From: Lophium mytilinum
Lineage: Eukaryota > Ascomycota > Dothideomycetes > Mytilinidiales > Mytilinidiaceae
Reading direction: 5' to 3'
DNA length: 64,000 nucleotides
NCBI GenBank assembly: GCA_010093605.1
Contig: MU004197.1
Coordinates: 434,001-498,000 of the forward strand
Part shown: positions 1-10,945 of the stretch, in pieces
How the letters are laid out: each line of letters begins with the position of its first letter
Position numbering within the stretch: position 1 is the first letter of the stretch
Made by a program: the position numbers and the translations under genes
Notes under the pieces: generated by a model
The model's database searches: none
Told to the model about the DNA's origin: nothing
Seen by the model: the letters and a program-made list of their open reading frames with translations, nothing else

Positions 1-190
1 ACGCATGGCCTCCCAGCCCCCTCAATACCTCCGCGCTGAAAACTCTTCCTCTCGCCCTCCCGTCCTCATGTCCTACAACCTCCTCCTCCTCAACAAACCT
101 TCGAACCCATCAACCTCATCACCGTAAATCGCGGGCGCTTTACGACCTGTACTCCCCCTCAATCCTCGAATCGCGATTCTATCCTCCATC

Positions 191-2017
191 ATGGCTCAGT
201 CTCCGGAGACTACGCCCCTCAAACCCATCGCGCGCCGCTTCCATGGCTGCTCCAAGATCGACGAGTACGATATCATGAGCAAGCTTGGCGAAGGCACCTT
301 TGGCGAAGTCCACAAGGCTCGACAAGTCCGCACCGGTGCCATTGTCGCCATGAAGAAGATTCTCATGCATAACGAGAAAGACGGCTTTCCGATCACCGCC
401 TTGCGAGAGATCAAGCTACTCAAGATGCTGTGTCACGACAACGTCCTGAAGCTGGAAGAGATGGCCGTTGAACGCAAGAAGGCAGCGGGCAGGCAGCGTG
501 CTATTCTCTACATGGTTACTCCGTATATGGATCACGACCTTTCTGGCTTGCTCGACAACCCCGAAGTCCACTTTACAGAGCCCCAGATCAAGTGCTACAT
601 GCTGCAGCTCTTCAAGGGTCTGCAGTACCTACATGACAACCATATTCTCCACCGAGACATGAAGGCTGCGAACCTGCTCATCAACAATAAGGGACGCCTC
701 CAGATTGCCGACTTTGGACTTGCTCGCCACTACGAAGAGCCTGTGCCACGCAAGGGAATGGGCAACGGAAGCGCGAAGCGGGATTACACCCAGCTAGTTG
801 TTACGAGATGGTACCGCCCACCGGAGCTTCTCCTATCACTCCGTCGATATACGCCGGCCATCGACATGTGGGGAGCTGGTTGTGTTTTTGGAGAAATGTT
901 CAAGCGCAAACCTATCCTGGCCGGTACGAGCGATCTCAATCAAGCACACATCATCTTCGACCTTGTGGGAGCTCCAAACGACGAATCCATGCCTGGATGG
1001 CGAGACCTGAACGGTTGCGAGGGTGTCAAGCAGTTCCCTCCAAATCCGAACCCCAAGCTCGCTCATGTCTTCCGGGAACTGGGACCCTATGCCATTTCCC
1101 TTCTCAAAGCCCTTCTGACACTCGATTGGCGCAAGCGAATCAATGCCATCGACGCCATCGACCATCCGTACTTCAAGATGGATCCGAAGCCGATGCGCGA
1201 GGAGGATATCCCCACATTCGCCGATTCACACGAACTTGACCGTCGCAACACTCGCGGACAGCGACCGCTCCCTCCAGCACCAGCTGGCGGCGCTGTGGGC
1301 ATGCCTGATTGGAACGGTAATGGCCCGCCACCGACCAACGGCCCCTGGATGAACGGCGACCGTCGCGGCGGTGGACCTCAGGACCGCGGACCCCCAGGCG
1401 TTGGACCACCCCCAGGAGGCTTCAATCGGGGAGGAGGACCTTATGACAACCGTCGGGGCGCGTACGACCAGCGAGGCCCTCCACCTCCACCACCACGTCA
1501 CCAGCACCAGCCATATCGACCGGACAATCGCAATCAGGGCCTTCCGTATGACGACGCTCCCCCTCGTCACGGCAACCTCCCTCCACCACCGGATGGCAGA
1601 CACCCACTCCCGCACCCTCCTCCTCATAACTACGCTGGACCTGGCAATCGTGGTCCACCTCGACATGGCGACAACGGCGACAGATACGTCCCGCGCTACG
1701 ACGGCTCGCGCGATGATCGAGACCGCCACGACCGCCGCTCTCGCGAGTCTGACGATGTGCGCTCTCGGGATGATCGACGTGGTTCTCGAGACTCAGGCAA
1801 TTCGAGGGATGCGCAGAGCATGGAGCGTGGCAGACCACCAAGCCGGGATGATAGGGGAGGGTACAGGCCACCGAGTCGTGACGATCGGGCGCAGGGAGGA
1901 TATAGACCACCGCGCGACTACGGACGAGACATCAAGAGAAGCAGGACCCGGAGTCCAGACAGAGAGCGCGAGAATCAGAGAGAACGCGAGAGGGTCAGGG
2001 ACGTCTACAGACGTTGA
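191..2017 (+). CDS. BUR1: Bur1/CDK9-type serine/threonine kinase
   Basis: Intronless, 608 aa. The N-terminal ~330 residues form a complete CDK-type kinase: glycine loop GEGTFG (33-38), catalytic Lys55, the cyclin-binding helix PITALRE (67-73, the signature after which CDK9 was first named), HRD (154-156), DFG (174-176) and activation-loop Thr205 before RWYRPPE. The rest is a low-complexity Pro/Gly tail grading into Arg/Asp/Ser-rich sequence. By family knowledge Bur1/CDK9 phosphorylates the RNA polymerase II C-terminal domain and elongation factors in the nucleus with a cyclin-T-like partner. The start at 191 follows an A at -3 and puts the glycine loop at the usual distance. The RS-like tail suggests nuclear or RNA-processing localisation (inference). 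Confidence is high for the family; a CDK12/Ctk1 assignment is less likely given PITALRE. Confidence 0.95.
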   Translation: MAQSPETTPLKPIARRFHGCSKIDEYDIMSKLGEGTFGEVHKARQVRTGAIVAMKKILMHNEKDGFPITALREIKLLKMLCHDNVLKLEEMAVERKKAAGRQRAILYMVTPYMDHDLSGLLDNPEVHFTEPQIKCYMLQLFKGLQYLHDNHILHRDMKAANLLINNKGRLQIADFGLARHYEEPVPRKGMGNGSAKRDYTQLVVTRWYRPPELLLSLRRYTPAIDMWGAGCVFGEMFKRKPILAGTSDLNQAHIIFDLVGAPNDESMPGWRDLNGCEGVKQFPPNPNPKLAHVFRELGPYAISLLKALLTLDWRKRINAIDAIDHPYFKMDPKPMREEDIPTFADSHELDRRNTRGQRPLPPAPAGGAVGMPDWNGNGPPPTNGPWMNGDRRGGGPQDRGPPGVGPPPGGFNRGGGPYDNRRGAYDQRGPPPPPPRHQHQPYRPDNRNQGLPYDDAPPRHGNLPPPPDGRHPLPHPPPHNYAGPGNRGPPRHGDNGDRYVPRYDGSRDDRDRHDRRSRESDDVRSRDDRRGSRDSGNSRDAQSMERGRPPSRDDRGGYRPPSRDDRAQGGYRPPRDYGRDIKRSRTRSPDRERENQRERERVRDVYRR

Positions 2018-2327
2018 TTTGGGGATGAGCAAGGAGGAATGATCTGGATATCAGATGGGGTGTCTCTTTGGTGCTTGTTGGTCAGTATTTGGCTCGGTGT
2101 TTGACGGCTGGAATCCGCTAGGGATCATGATATGGCATGTAGCAAGGCGTCCTGGCATCACGGCGGCATATCAGGACTTCTTTTGTAGGCGATCTTAGGC
2201 CTAAGATTTGTGCTTTTGAACTCGAGAAAGGTTATCAAGTCATTAGTTAATAATTCTTAACATTGTGTCAGACTTTCTGGAAGTCATGTAAGATGAAAGC
2301 TTTTCTTTTCCCTCCGCTCCTTTGTCC
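2018..2327. other. Convergent intergenic region
   Basis: About 310 bp between the kinase stop and the stop of the leftward zinc-finger gene. It presumably holds both 3' UTRs. I see no further gene or structured element. Confidence 0.5.
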
Positions 2328-2839
2328 TCAAGTGCCGTATCCAGCTTCCCCATGGAGCTTCCCACAATCCGTCTTGGTGCATATGCCACGCTTCCTATGA
2401 ATCTTGCACGCCTTGTAATGGCATCGAAGACGCGCTAACTTGCAAGGATCGCAGGGAAAAGCCCCATCGCAGCCTTTGCCGAGTTGGTGGCAGCTAACGC
2501 AGCATGGCTTCCGATTGGCATAGGGTTCGAAAGCCTTCTCAACGACTGGTTGGGATTTCGGTCTGTATACGAGATCCGTACGAAGGTTATAGGCGCGAAG
2601 ATTGTCATTCTCTTCCACCACACCATTGACATCCCCGATCATCGTTTCTCGGACGTTCTTGAGGACATCGTTCTCGATGCGCTAGAAGGGAACCTATATT
2701 AGCTTGAGGAAAGTGGAATGTGTGAGAGGAACCATCTAACCATCTTCTCCACCGCCTTGCGCAGTTCTGCGTTTTCAGCGACAGCATCTTCATACTTCTT
2801 GTTGAGAGCTTGGAATTCAGAGTGGGACAAGTTGGCCAT
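2328..2839 (-). CDS. Small coiled-coil protein with Zn2Cys6-CCCH C-terminus
   Basis: Two exons (2741-2839 and 2328-2681, intron 2682-2740 with GT...AG), 150 aa. The N-terminal ~75 residues are charged and heptad-like (predicted coiled coil). The C-terminus carries the exact spacing of a fungal binuclear zinc cluster: C94-x2-C97-x6-C104-x5-C110-x2-C113-x6-C120. It is followed at once by a CCCH finger, C125-x8-C134-x4-C139-x3-H143, ending in HGEAGYGT. An in-frame upstream ATG at 2866 would add nine residues; both have good contexts. Paralogues with the same C-terminus lie at 58.5 and 63.3 kb and a decayed copy at 25.2 kb. DNA or RNA binding is likely from the motifs, but Zn2Cys6 clusters usually sit at the N-terminus, so function is unknown. 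The intron call is supported because the relic keeps the same acceptor-exon junction. Confidence 0.8.
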
Positions 2840-3133
2840 TGTGAATGGATGGACGAGGATACTCATGGTTGTGAAAAGCTGATGTGAAGAGGAGAAGATA
2901 AGGACAAGGTCTTGAGGCTAAGTAGTTGAGATAGGGCATGTGGCCTTCTGCCAAGACTGGACCTCAGACGTGCGTCATGAATCTGTATTCCCTTCTCGTG
3001 CGTTAGCTCTGGAAGCTTCACTTTCACCTCACTTACTCTCCATATTCCACAAGTAAGTCTCACCACCAACATTGTCTATCCATATACCCTAACACGCATC
3101 CATCGACGGAAGTCTAAATCCTCATTCCTAGAC

Positions 3134-4109
3134 ATGGGGAGAAAAAGCTCCAGCTTCAACCTCGCCGAAGCGCGCAAAGGCTTCGACGAACTCCTTCGCC
3201 TGAAGCCAAACATACCCTTCGAACTGTGCGACACCTGCCAAAGCGCCGACAGCGACGAACCGCCGCATCCTCCGTGGCTATGCCTCCATCAAGACCCAAA
3301 GCAGTTTGAGCTGTCCGCTCGTGCCTACAAGGCACTGGCGAGAAAGCAAATCTGTGCCGAGTGCTCGCAGCGTCGCCACGTTCACAACCCACATTCGAGC
3401 TGCGATTGCCCGTACAAGTCTGAAGAGAAGCGCCAGCAGTTGAGAGAGAACAGAGAGAAGAGACTCGCGGCGTTAGTCAAGAAGGAGCAGGCTATCGCGA
3501 AGAGGTTCGCGGAGCGGAAGGCGAAAAAGAGAAAGCCCAGACGTAAGTCCTAATCCAAGCAGCACATGCGTTTGTGAAGTCCATATCCTAACTTCTCTGT
3601 CTCCAGGCGGAAAGAGGAAGGGTCCTCCTTTCGAGATCGAGCCCGCTCTGAGGGGGTTTCAAGCGGTCCTCCGAGTATACCCAGACCTAGTCTTCGAATC
3701 TTGCACTCTCTGCCAGCAGGATACTCACTCCTACTCCCCCCATCCCCCGTTGCTCTGCTCGCGCCAGACACCGGAGCAATTAAAGATGTCGCAACAATGC
3801 TGGAATAGATTGATGGATACGCAGCCATGTGGTCGCTGCAGAGGCAGTTACCGGGTTCAAGTGGCACACCAGTCGGCCGATTGCCCGTTCATAAGCCCAG
3901 AGGAACGTGAGCGCATCAAGTCAGACCAGAGGGCACAAAAAAATCTGCGGTTGCCGGCGGTCAAGAGCGCCCAGGCTAATGGAGAGTCTCCTCGTCAGGA
4001 AAGGGCAAGACGACGAGCGAGGAATGGAGGCGTTGATCATTCGGGTACCTTGGCAACACAACAGCAACCTGCATCCACGCAGCAACCTTTGCCGGCATCT
4101 CCCTACTAA
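3134..4109 (+). CDS. Protein of two duplicated Cys-rich modules, unknown function
   Basis: Exons 3134-3542 and 3607-4109 (64-bp intron, GTAAGT donor, CTAAC branch point), 303 aa. Each exon encodes one version of the same module: an acidic/hydrophobic lead (ARKGFDELLR / ALRGFQAVLR), then C-x2-C, a PHPP-x-LC segment, a second C-x2-C, and a CPY/CPF segment followed by a basic helix. The intron falls between the modules, so an exon-plus-intron duplication is likely. Six or more cysteines per module suggest zinc binding. The first module ends in a very basic Lys/Arg stretch that could be a nuclear signal. It is transcribed divergently from the zinc-finger gene at 2.3-2.8 kb with under 300 bp between them. 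I do not recognise the family; the start at 3134 has an A at -3. Confidence 0.75.
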
Positions 4110-5304
4110 CCAGGCGTTCAAACACGACCAGACCATGGGAGGCGCACATCAAAAGGTGCTTCCGGAGCTGCTCTTGCCGTTTGGCGCTCTCAACATCAGC
4201 GAGCCGATCGGCATGGAGATGGAGATGGAGTTGTAGATGATCGTGAAGGCGAGGCATACCTTTGGACGAGTTCAACAATTGACATTCTTTAAAGTGGCTC
4301 TTATCATGAGCTTCAACTGTGATGCTCTCAAAGCTAGCGATCCGACCGGCATGGAGATAGGGTTCTTGGCGACGGCAATTTCGGTGCGGAGGTGGGAATG
4401 AGATGCTTGTTGCATACAGTACTGAGGTATTGGATGTCATTGCGGGTAGGACACTGGTCTCTGCCTGCGACTTTGGGCTGCATCTTAGAGCTAGGTTCTA
4501 GTTCTGAATTAAGGAAATCGGATCACATATATCATTCCAGGGCACAGGTCTTTCCAAGCTAATGTGATAGGCATTTGTTTTTCGAAAGTGGAATGCTGCG
4601 AATGATTGGGAAAAAGATGTATATGACTTATCAAGCGCAGTGTTGCTCCCAAACTACTTCTTGATGGCCTCGTATACCCTTATGCCGATACTGGTCGCAA
4701 TGTCTCCATTCCGTTCCGCCTTTTACCTTTTCCCACTTTCCGCTGCTCAACATGCGGATATCGACTGAGCGCGGGGATATTCTCATTTTCCCATCAAGCT
4801 CTTGGACAAGAGAAATTAATTGATAATTCGCGTTGCTTACTCCAGCATAGTAAGCAAGCTCATGCTACGGAAGCTTCAGCCGTCTACCTCGTCGATTTAA
4901 TGTTGCTTGTTGCGAGTGGAGGGCATGGTGTTGTAATGTTGTTAGAATAAGATCAGTATTAGCGTCGGCCAAGGCGGGGGGTTATCTGCCCGACTTGGTG
5001 GATATATAGCCCGACATCATCCTCACATCCTTCCGAAAACTTTTAGGCCTCCGGTTTTCGTCCACGACGATCAAATATGCTGTCTGAAAAGGAAATTGCA
5101 CATCCATGGCGACAGAAACCTAGGGAATTAGTAAAGTATAAAGAGAAGGATTGATTTTGCTAGGGAGGGAGTACTTTTCATATATTCGCATTCGTCGCGA
5201 CTCTTTTCTCCTCCAGAAAAGCCATATGTTTCGAATTTTTTGCCAGTTCAATACAAACAATTTCTTCGAAATACACACCCTCATCTGCGTCTCTAAGTCT
5301 CATA
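4110..5304. other. Intergenic region
   Basis: About 1.2 kb. Open frames here on the minus strand (near 3976-4440) overlap the coding exon and show no recognisable motif. AT content rises toward 5.1 kb, consistent with promoter and 5' leader of the next gene. No RNA gene or mobile element seen. Confidence 0.4.
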
Positions 5305-6188
5305 ATGACCACTACCAAACCGACCCTAGCCTTTTTCGGCGCAACAGGCGGCTGTGCAGGCGCAGCTCTATCTGCAGCCTTGCGAGACAACTATGCCGCA
5401 ACAGCGCGTACGCAACCTCACCTACAGAGCGCTCCAAACTACCTAACACATATCCCTTAGTCGCACGCACCCCCGACAAACTCCGCACATTCCTGACCAC
5501 CGCCCACTCCATCCCCGCACCAACCCTCGACACCCTCCTCACAATCCACGCCGGCAACGTCCTGAAAGAAGTAGACGTCAAAAGAGCCCTCATTTCCCCA
5601 ACCTCCCCATCCCACCTCGTCGACACCATCATCTCCGGCATAGGGGGCGGGGGAGCCCACTTCCAAGCATCGCTGCGGAAGCCCGTCGGCATCGACAACC
5701 CCCACATCTGCGAGACAGGCGTAACGACGATTCTGGCGGCACTCGCTAGCCTCGCAAACGAAGGGATTAGCACTACTGCTAGCGGTTCGAAGCCGCTGCT
5801 GGTGGCGATTAGTACGCCTGGGGGCTGTCAGTCGGGCCAGAGGGATCTGCCGATTTTGTATTGGCCGGTGTTTTATTGGCTGCTGGCGGAGCCGTATACG
5901 GATAAGAAAGCGATGGAGAGGGTGATCTATAGCGCTGCTAAGAAAGGTAATAGCATCGGTGATTTCGTGATTATACGGCCGACGATTTTGATGGACGGGC
6001 CGGCTAGGGGATTAGGGAAGGTTAGGGCGGGGTGGGTGTGGGGGATTCGGGGTGTTGAGGGGAGGGAGAAGGAGTTGGGTCCTACGATGGGCTGGGCTGT
6101 GGGAAAGACAGATGTTGGGGAGTGGATATTTGCGGAGGTTGTTACAAAAGGGGGCTGGGGCGGGAAGTGTGTTACTTTGAATTGGTAA
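5305..6188 (+). CDS. NAD(P)-binding Rossmann (NmrA/atypical SDR-like) protein
   Basis: Exons 5305-5407 and 5461-6188 (53-bp intron), 276 aa. Splicing restores an N-terminal Rossmann signature, FFGATGGCAGAAL, followed by ARTPDKL, the usual second-strand basic motif for NADP preference. Unspliced, the frame upstream of 5461 reads through unrelated sequence, which supports the intron and the ATG at 5305. No classical YxxxK active site stands out, so it fits atypical SDRs that act as reductases, epimerases or redox sensors. It converges on the acyltransferase gene at 6367-7800, with 178 bp between the two stops; a shared role in a small secondary-metabolite step is possible but unproven. Third-position usage moves from C-rich to G-rich along the gene. 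Confidence 0.8.
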
Positions 6189-6366
6189 GGCTTTAGACTA
6201 CTCGTGGCGGGTGTTGGGGTTTTGGCTTAATAGGTAGGTAGAGGTTTAGATTCCCAGAATAGGTGATCTAGTTGCTGAAATAGATTGACAGTAGATGAAG
6301 CGGCCTTGGAGACATAGACGCAAATCTCTTAGCACGCATCTACAATAAGTAACTCGCAAAAACATC

Positions 6367-7800
6367 CTACTCCTCAATCCCCAACCCCTTCAAAAGCTCC
6401 CCCTTTACCTGCTCCAGCACCTCGGCCACAAACCCCTTCTCATAAAAACTCTCATTAAAACTCCCCATCAACCTCAACCGCCCCCTCCACGTCCATAAAT
6501 GCACCCCGATCTCCCGCGTCAACATCTCCGTCGCCAACCACCACTCCTCAACCTCCACCTTCTCCCCCCCGCCCTCTACCCCATACTCCTCCCGCACATA
6601 CTCCTCTACCCGCCCCAAACTACTAAACCCCGGCGTCTGCATCAACGGCCACCCCTCCAGCGGCTTCATCGCAAACATCCCCACCAACCCGGGCACATAC
6701 GCCCCCATGATATCAAAATACCGCACCGCCTGCCCGTCCGCCGTCGGCAGTTTCTCCATATCAATCGTATTCCCAGCATGCAGCTCCTGCGCTACCTCCG
6801 CCCACCCCTTGCGCTCCGGCCCCGCCGCCCCATCTACCCGCACCGGGAAGCCCGTCATGAACACCCCAACCGCGTACGCGTCGGTGCTGTAGGGGGTTGG
6901 AAGCGCTTTCCGCAGGTTTTTGGGCACGAAGCTCGCGAAGGAGGTGCTGGAGGCTGCGTGCTGGGGGTAGGTGCCCGTGACGCGGACGAGGCTGGCGTGC
7001 ACGGCGGTGGTGACGCTGATGCCGCGGGCTTTGCAGGCTGCGATGACGGCGGTGGTGGTGGCGGGGGTGAGGGTGAGAGGGGTGTTGAACGTGTTCGCTG
7101 GGAGAGCTTGTTCGGAATTTGGCAGCGTAGGCAGGCCGATGCTGGGGAGGCCGCCGACGAAATGGCTTATGAGTTCTTGGGCGGCCGTTTGAAGGTGTAC
7201 GGGGAGGGGGTGCAATGTTGCGGCGGGGCCGATTATAGCGTCGAGGCCGGGATTGAGGCAGGGTTGGAGCGTAGGGGCGTAGGCGTCTAGGTCTGCGGTA
7301 GGGCCGAGGGCGAGGACGGAGGAGAGGAGGGTTAGAAAGTAGTGGGTTAGCATTTGGGTTCCTATGCCGTCCATGCGCCAGTGGGCGATGTGGAAGAGAA
7401 CTTCGCGTGTGTCAGGGAAATAGTGGCATGTGACTGTAGGTGTGACGCCGAGAGTAGGGAAAATTTCGGTAGCACTGGTGTTTGAGTGCGTGAAAAACGA
7501 GGTTGAGATCCATTCATCTGGATCTAAGGGAGGAATGCTGAGAATCGGGGTAGAAGAGTCGTCTGGTTTGAGGAGTTTGCCGCCAAGACTGGGATGCAGA
7601 CGGCGAAGGAGTAGCCATGCGCGCTGTAGACAGAGTACATGATCGGGAACGGAGGCCGGCAAGCGTAGCTGTAGTACCGCGGCGATGGCCCAGTGCTGGA
7701 GTTTTGGAGGTAAGCCGCTGGGCGTAAGAGATTCGAAGAATATCTCTGCGTTGTCAAGAGGCCGGGTGCGGGAGTTGTCCGAGGCGATACTCCACGACAT
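6367..7800 (-). CDS. BAHD/Tri3-like acyltransferase
   Basis: Intronless, 477 aa, the usual length for trichothecene 15-O-acetyltransferase-like and condensation-fold acyltransferases. The catalytic HxxxD is seen as H140-WRM-D144-G. The C-terminal region (EEWWLATEMLTREIGVHLW) matches the family's style of bridging strand before a short amphipathic tail. Such enzymes move acyl groups from acyl-CoA to alcohol acceptors in fungal secondary metabolism; the substrate cannot be read from sequence. No signal peptide, so probably cytosolic. The neighbour on the other strand is an NAD(P)-binding enzyme. No polyketide synthase, NRPS or terpene cyclase lies within the window, so this is not a recognisable full cluster. 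Confidence 0.8.
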   Translation of the reverse strand: MSWSIASDNSRTRPLDNAEIFFESLTPSGLPPKLQHWAIAAVLQLRLPASVPDHVLCLQRAWLLLRRLHPSLGGKLLKPDDSSTPILSIPPLDPDEWISTSFFTHSNTSATEIFPTLGVTPTVTCHYFPDTREVLFHIAHWRMDGIGTQMLTHYFLTLLSSVLALGPTADLDAYAPTLQPCLNPGLDAIIGPAATLHPLPVHLQTAAQELISHFVGGLPSIGLPTLPNSEQALPANTFNTPLTLTPATTTAVIAACKARGISVTTAVHASLVRVTGTYPQHAASSTSFASFVPKNLRKALPTPYSTDAYAVGVFMTGFPVRVDGAAGPERKGWAEVAQELHAGNTIDMEKLPTADGQAVRYFDIMGAYVPGLVGMFAMKPLEGWPLMQTPGFSSLGRVEEYVREEYGVEGGGEKVEVEEWWLATEMLTREIGVHLWTWRGRLRLMGSFNESFYEKGFVAEVLEQVKGELLKGLGIEE

Positions 7801-7873
7801 CGTGACAATAGTTGGGATGAAGAAAGCGGTACTTAGATGTTTAGCGTCGTAAACTGGAGCGTCTATGCAAGAG

Positions 7874-7881
7874 TATATATA
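7874..7881 (-). promoter_or_regulatory. TATA box candidate for the acyltransferase
   Basis: TATATATA about 75 bp upstream of the ATG at 7800. Position and sequence fit a core promoter; there is no experimental support. Confidence 0.45.
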
Positions 7882-9706
7882 CCTGCGTATGCCGCGTTAC
7901 AACTAGGTTTTTTACTCGATAAGGATTCTATTACTTGTCGAGCGGTGGATTGATTCAGCCACAAGCTGACACTTGCTAACTATGACAAGGCCGATCGAGG
8001 CCTTATACGACCGATACGTCCCCTACCTGACCAGCGGTCAAAGGATGAGCATTAGGGCGGAGTGGATCGTGAAAATTCAGGATTAGTTAGACGAATTGAG
8101 TAGATCTGCCGCCCAGGCTGCAAAATTAGTACAGATTCATTCCTTTTGGGATAAGGAAGGTGGGAATGACAAGGAAGAGACGAAATGAGAATCAAATACG
8201 CCAGGACTGATCGAGTGAATCGTTAATAGTGAGTTCTTTTCGATTCGCCCATTAATCGGATTGAGGATGGGGACGGTTACTGACCTCTTGCGCTATATGC
8301 TGGGACTTCTTGACTTGGTACCGCCGAGGAAATCCTACAAGGATTCAGGATTTCCGGACGTTATAGCCCCGCTAAAGGGTTAGAAGGGGGGCCTGGGAGG
8401 CCTGGGTGGAATGCTCACCTATAGTAGCTCGCTTACCAGACCTAATGGTAGCCAATGCACGGGTCGACGCTAACCCCAAGGAGTTTCATTCCGCGCCACC
8501 AGAGCTTCAGCCCTGTTACTTAGGCCCTCTGCCCCACCTCTTTATCTGTACTTTTGGCCATTTTCTTCCATTCCTCACAAGCCTTCAGTGTCTCTTCGCA
8601 CGCGGCTCTATCGTATACTATTCCAGATTAGGTGTGATTCTGCGCGTCTGTAGCTTCATCCATTCACAACATTGGGCGTTGCGTAAGGAGCTGGGACAGA
8701 GATATAAGACCGGCGTTTACGTTGGGATAATCTGTGGACCAAGCAGATGAGGTGACAGCCCCGAAAAACCAATCATCCGCTCTCTAGATTCGTTCCCGTG
8801 ACAAGCGCAGAGAGTCTTCCGTTCAAGGAGATAGTTCCATAGAGGCTACTGAGCAACAGCCTAGTGCACAACAGCAATGGTTCAAAGCACTTGCTGCCCT
8901 GCCCTATGTTCGCTTGGACGGGAGAGTGAACAAAGAGTATGCTGGAGTGGCATGGAGGTCAAAATAGTCCCCCGCCTGGCGAAAGTGCTATGAATGAGCG
9001 GTGATGGATCTCTTCAACTCGACCCCATGATATCAAATCTTTAGATTCGGAGGAGAAAATATCTATACCTAGTTTCCATACACGTCAGCACAATCTGAAG
9101 TCGTAGTAGACCACCATCAAGCCTTGATGATGGCGCCCAAAACTCCCAACTCCATCGCCCACACGTCTTGATTGTTTGATCCAACCAACAACAAGCCCTC
9201 CACCATGGGCATCATGTGCGATTTATTTGGAAGTCAAGAGCGGAGGACAATCTCTCTGCCCTTCAAGTCTCCACAGGCCAGAGCTTTTATACCTGGCCAG
9301 CCGGCGACAGATCTTGAATCACATGATAAGCTGATGACCTAACCAGCGACCGCGGAGTTATGACAGCTCGCAAGACGCCCTGTGAGGAACCACGTGAGTA
9401 TCAGCTGGGACCGGGCCGAGTTAATGTCCGCTGGGGTATAAAACCTTCTCTTCCTCGGCTCTTAGAATGAGCCAGTAGGATTCAGGGTGGCTGGGTTGCA
9501 AAAAGGTCCGAACAACGAACATATGGGCGCTTGGTGTCTTCAACCCGCACCTTAAAATGATGCATGCTTGTGTAATCAGATGCCGAGCAGTTCCTCATGG
9601 AGTGCCGGTCTTTCGTTTTCTTGAGGTCTGTGGGCACCTCTGGTCCTATTGATGATCCTCGTGATACAAGGATGCTGGGTTCGATCTTTGAAAAGATGAA
9701 TGGGAT
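7882..9706. other. Gene-poor region with possible relic
   Basis: About 1.8 kb. Around 7980-8200 the plus strand reads like former coding sequence (LYDRYVPYLTSGQR then an acidic stretch) but has in-frame stops, so it may be a gene or transposon relic. A TATA-like GTATAAAA lies at about 9435 with no convincing gene after it. No RNA gene recognised. Confidence 0.3.
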
Positions 9707-10087
9707 TCATCTGCACTTGAACTCCATCCTCATCTGCTTGAGAAGAAGTATGCCCTGACTCCACAGACTAGAGCTGGTCGCCATTATCACCAATTGATGC
9801 AGGCTTCGACTGTCCCAACTTCCGATTTGAGGTTGTCTGGACGTTTCTGACACCACACCAACCACATTCCCCTCAGTCCAGATCTCGAGAAGGCGAACCA
9901 TGGGCTGTATCACGATACTGTTCTCAACAGCCCAGCCTCCACACACCCCAGCCATGATACTAGATGGATAGGTATTTGACTCCCATGCCCACCGCGTAAT
10001 ATCTGGGTTTTTCTCTCGCCGTCGACATTGACCCGCCGGCCATGCCACCAATGAGGCATTACCTAGGAACCAGAAGAGAACGAACAT
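9707..10087 (-). CDS. Hypothetical small protein, possible secretion signal
   Basis: A 126-aa frame starting MFVLFWFLGNASLVAW, which resembles a signal peptide with possible cleavage near residue 20. The rest has few cysteines and no motif I recognise. It could be a small secreted protein or a chance frame in a gene-poor stretch. Its composition does not clearly favour coding, and no intron or TATA box helps to decide. Kept at low confidence. Confidence 0.25.
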   Translation of the reverse strand: MFVLFWFLGNASLVAWPAGQCRRREKNPDITRWAWESNTYPSSIMAGVCGGWAVENSIVIQPMVRLLEIWTEGNVVGVVSETSRQPQIGSWDSRSLHQLVIMATSSSLWSQGILLLKQMRMEFKCR

Positions 10088-10945
10088 CTTATAGGCGAGG
10101 ATAGCGGAGTCGCACGTGAGGGACGTGATGGGATCCGTCAGGTGACTGCGTCACAGACGACGCCAGAGATTTGGGGGGAAAAAACTGTGTACCAGTGCCA
10201 TCGTTTTGAGAGATGAAACCGGTCCATTGAGCTGGATGAGCTAAGTTTCTGGGATTAGGAAAGGTGTCAGGTCGTGTTTGATCTTGAACCCATGGAGCGC
10301 TCTCTTTCAAGTCGATATGGCCCTGGGAAGAATAGAGTAGTAATTTTCTGTGGCCGTGATTTCTGTATGGTGTGAAGTCTAGACATGGGAATACAGGGTA
10401 TTATTTCAATTGAGGGCTTGCCATTTAGAGGCAGCGCCCCTCGAAGCCTCATTTATAACAAACTTTGAATCCCTTTCAACGTAAAAGGATGTAATGGAGA
10501 GAGAACGAAAGGGAAGAGGGATAACGACTAATAACATAGGAAAGTCTTTTGAAGTCATTTACTTGCCTACATTGATATGGAAGGTAAACGCACTCATGCG
10601 AGGTCTCACTAATCCGGGCTCCCACCCTAGACATTAAGGAATTTAATTGTCGAACGCTCCCTAGCTGTAGCAAACGATGCAGCTATAGCATACAGATGAA
10701 AATGAAGATTTGGTATACCATCCAGTTGACCGCCCGAACCAAACACCACATGTCCTTAACACCAATGCCCATTGAAACGCCAGATTCGATCGAGGACCTC
10801 TGCCTCTTGAAAAGACGCGACTTGAGTGTACATGCTCGCGCCTCTGGGGTTTTGTGGCTGACAATTGAAAGATGCCACGATGACACTTGAACCCCCATTC
10901 TCTTTGCGATGAAATAAGCACTGCACAGAAGACGCATCCTCATTC
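10088..10945. other. Intergenic region downstream of CENP-A
   Basis: About 860 bp on the 3' side of the CENP-A gene. Overlapping frames on both strands are short and unlike known proteins. Nothing else supported. Confidence 0.4.

Noticed and set aside
8406-8750. 114-aa plus-strand frame
   Set aside because: No motif, no signal, no splice support; judged a chance frame.
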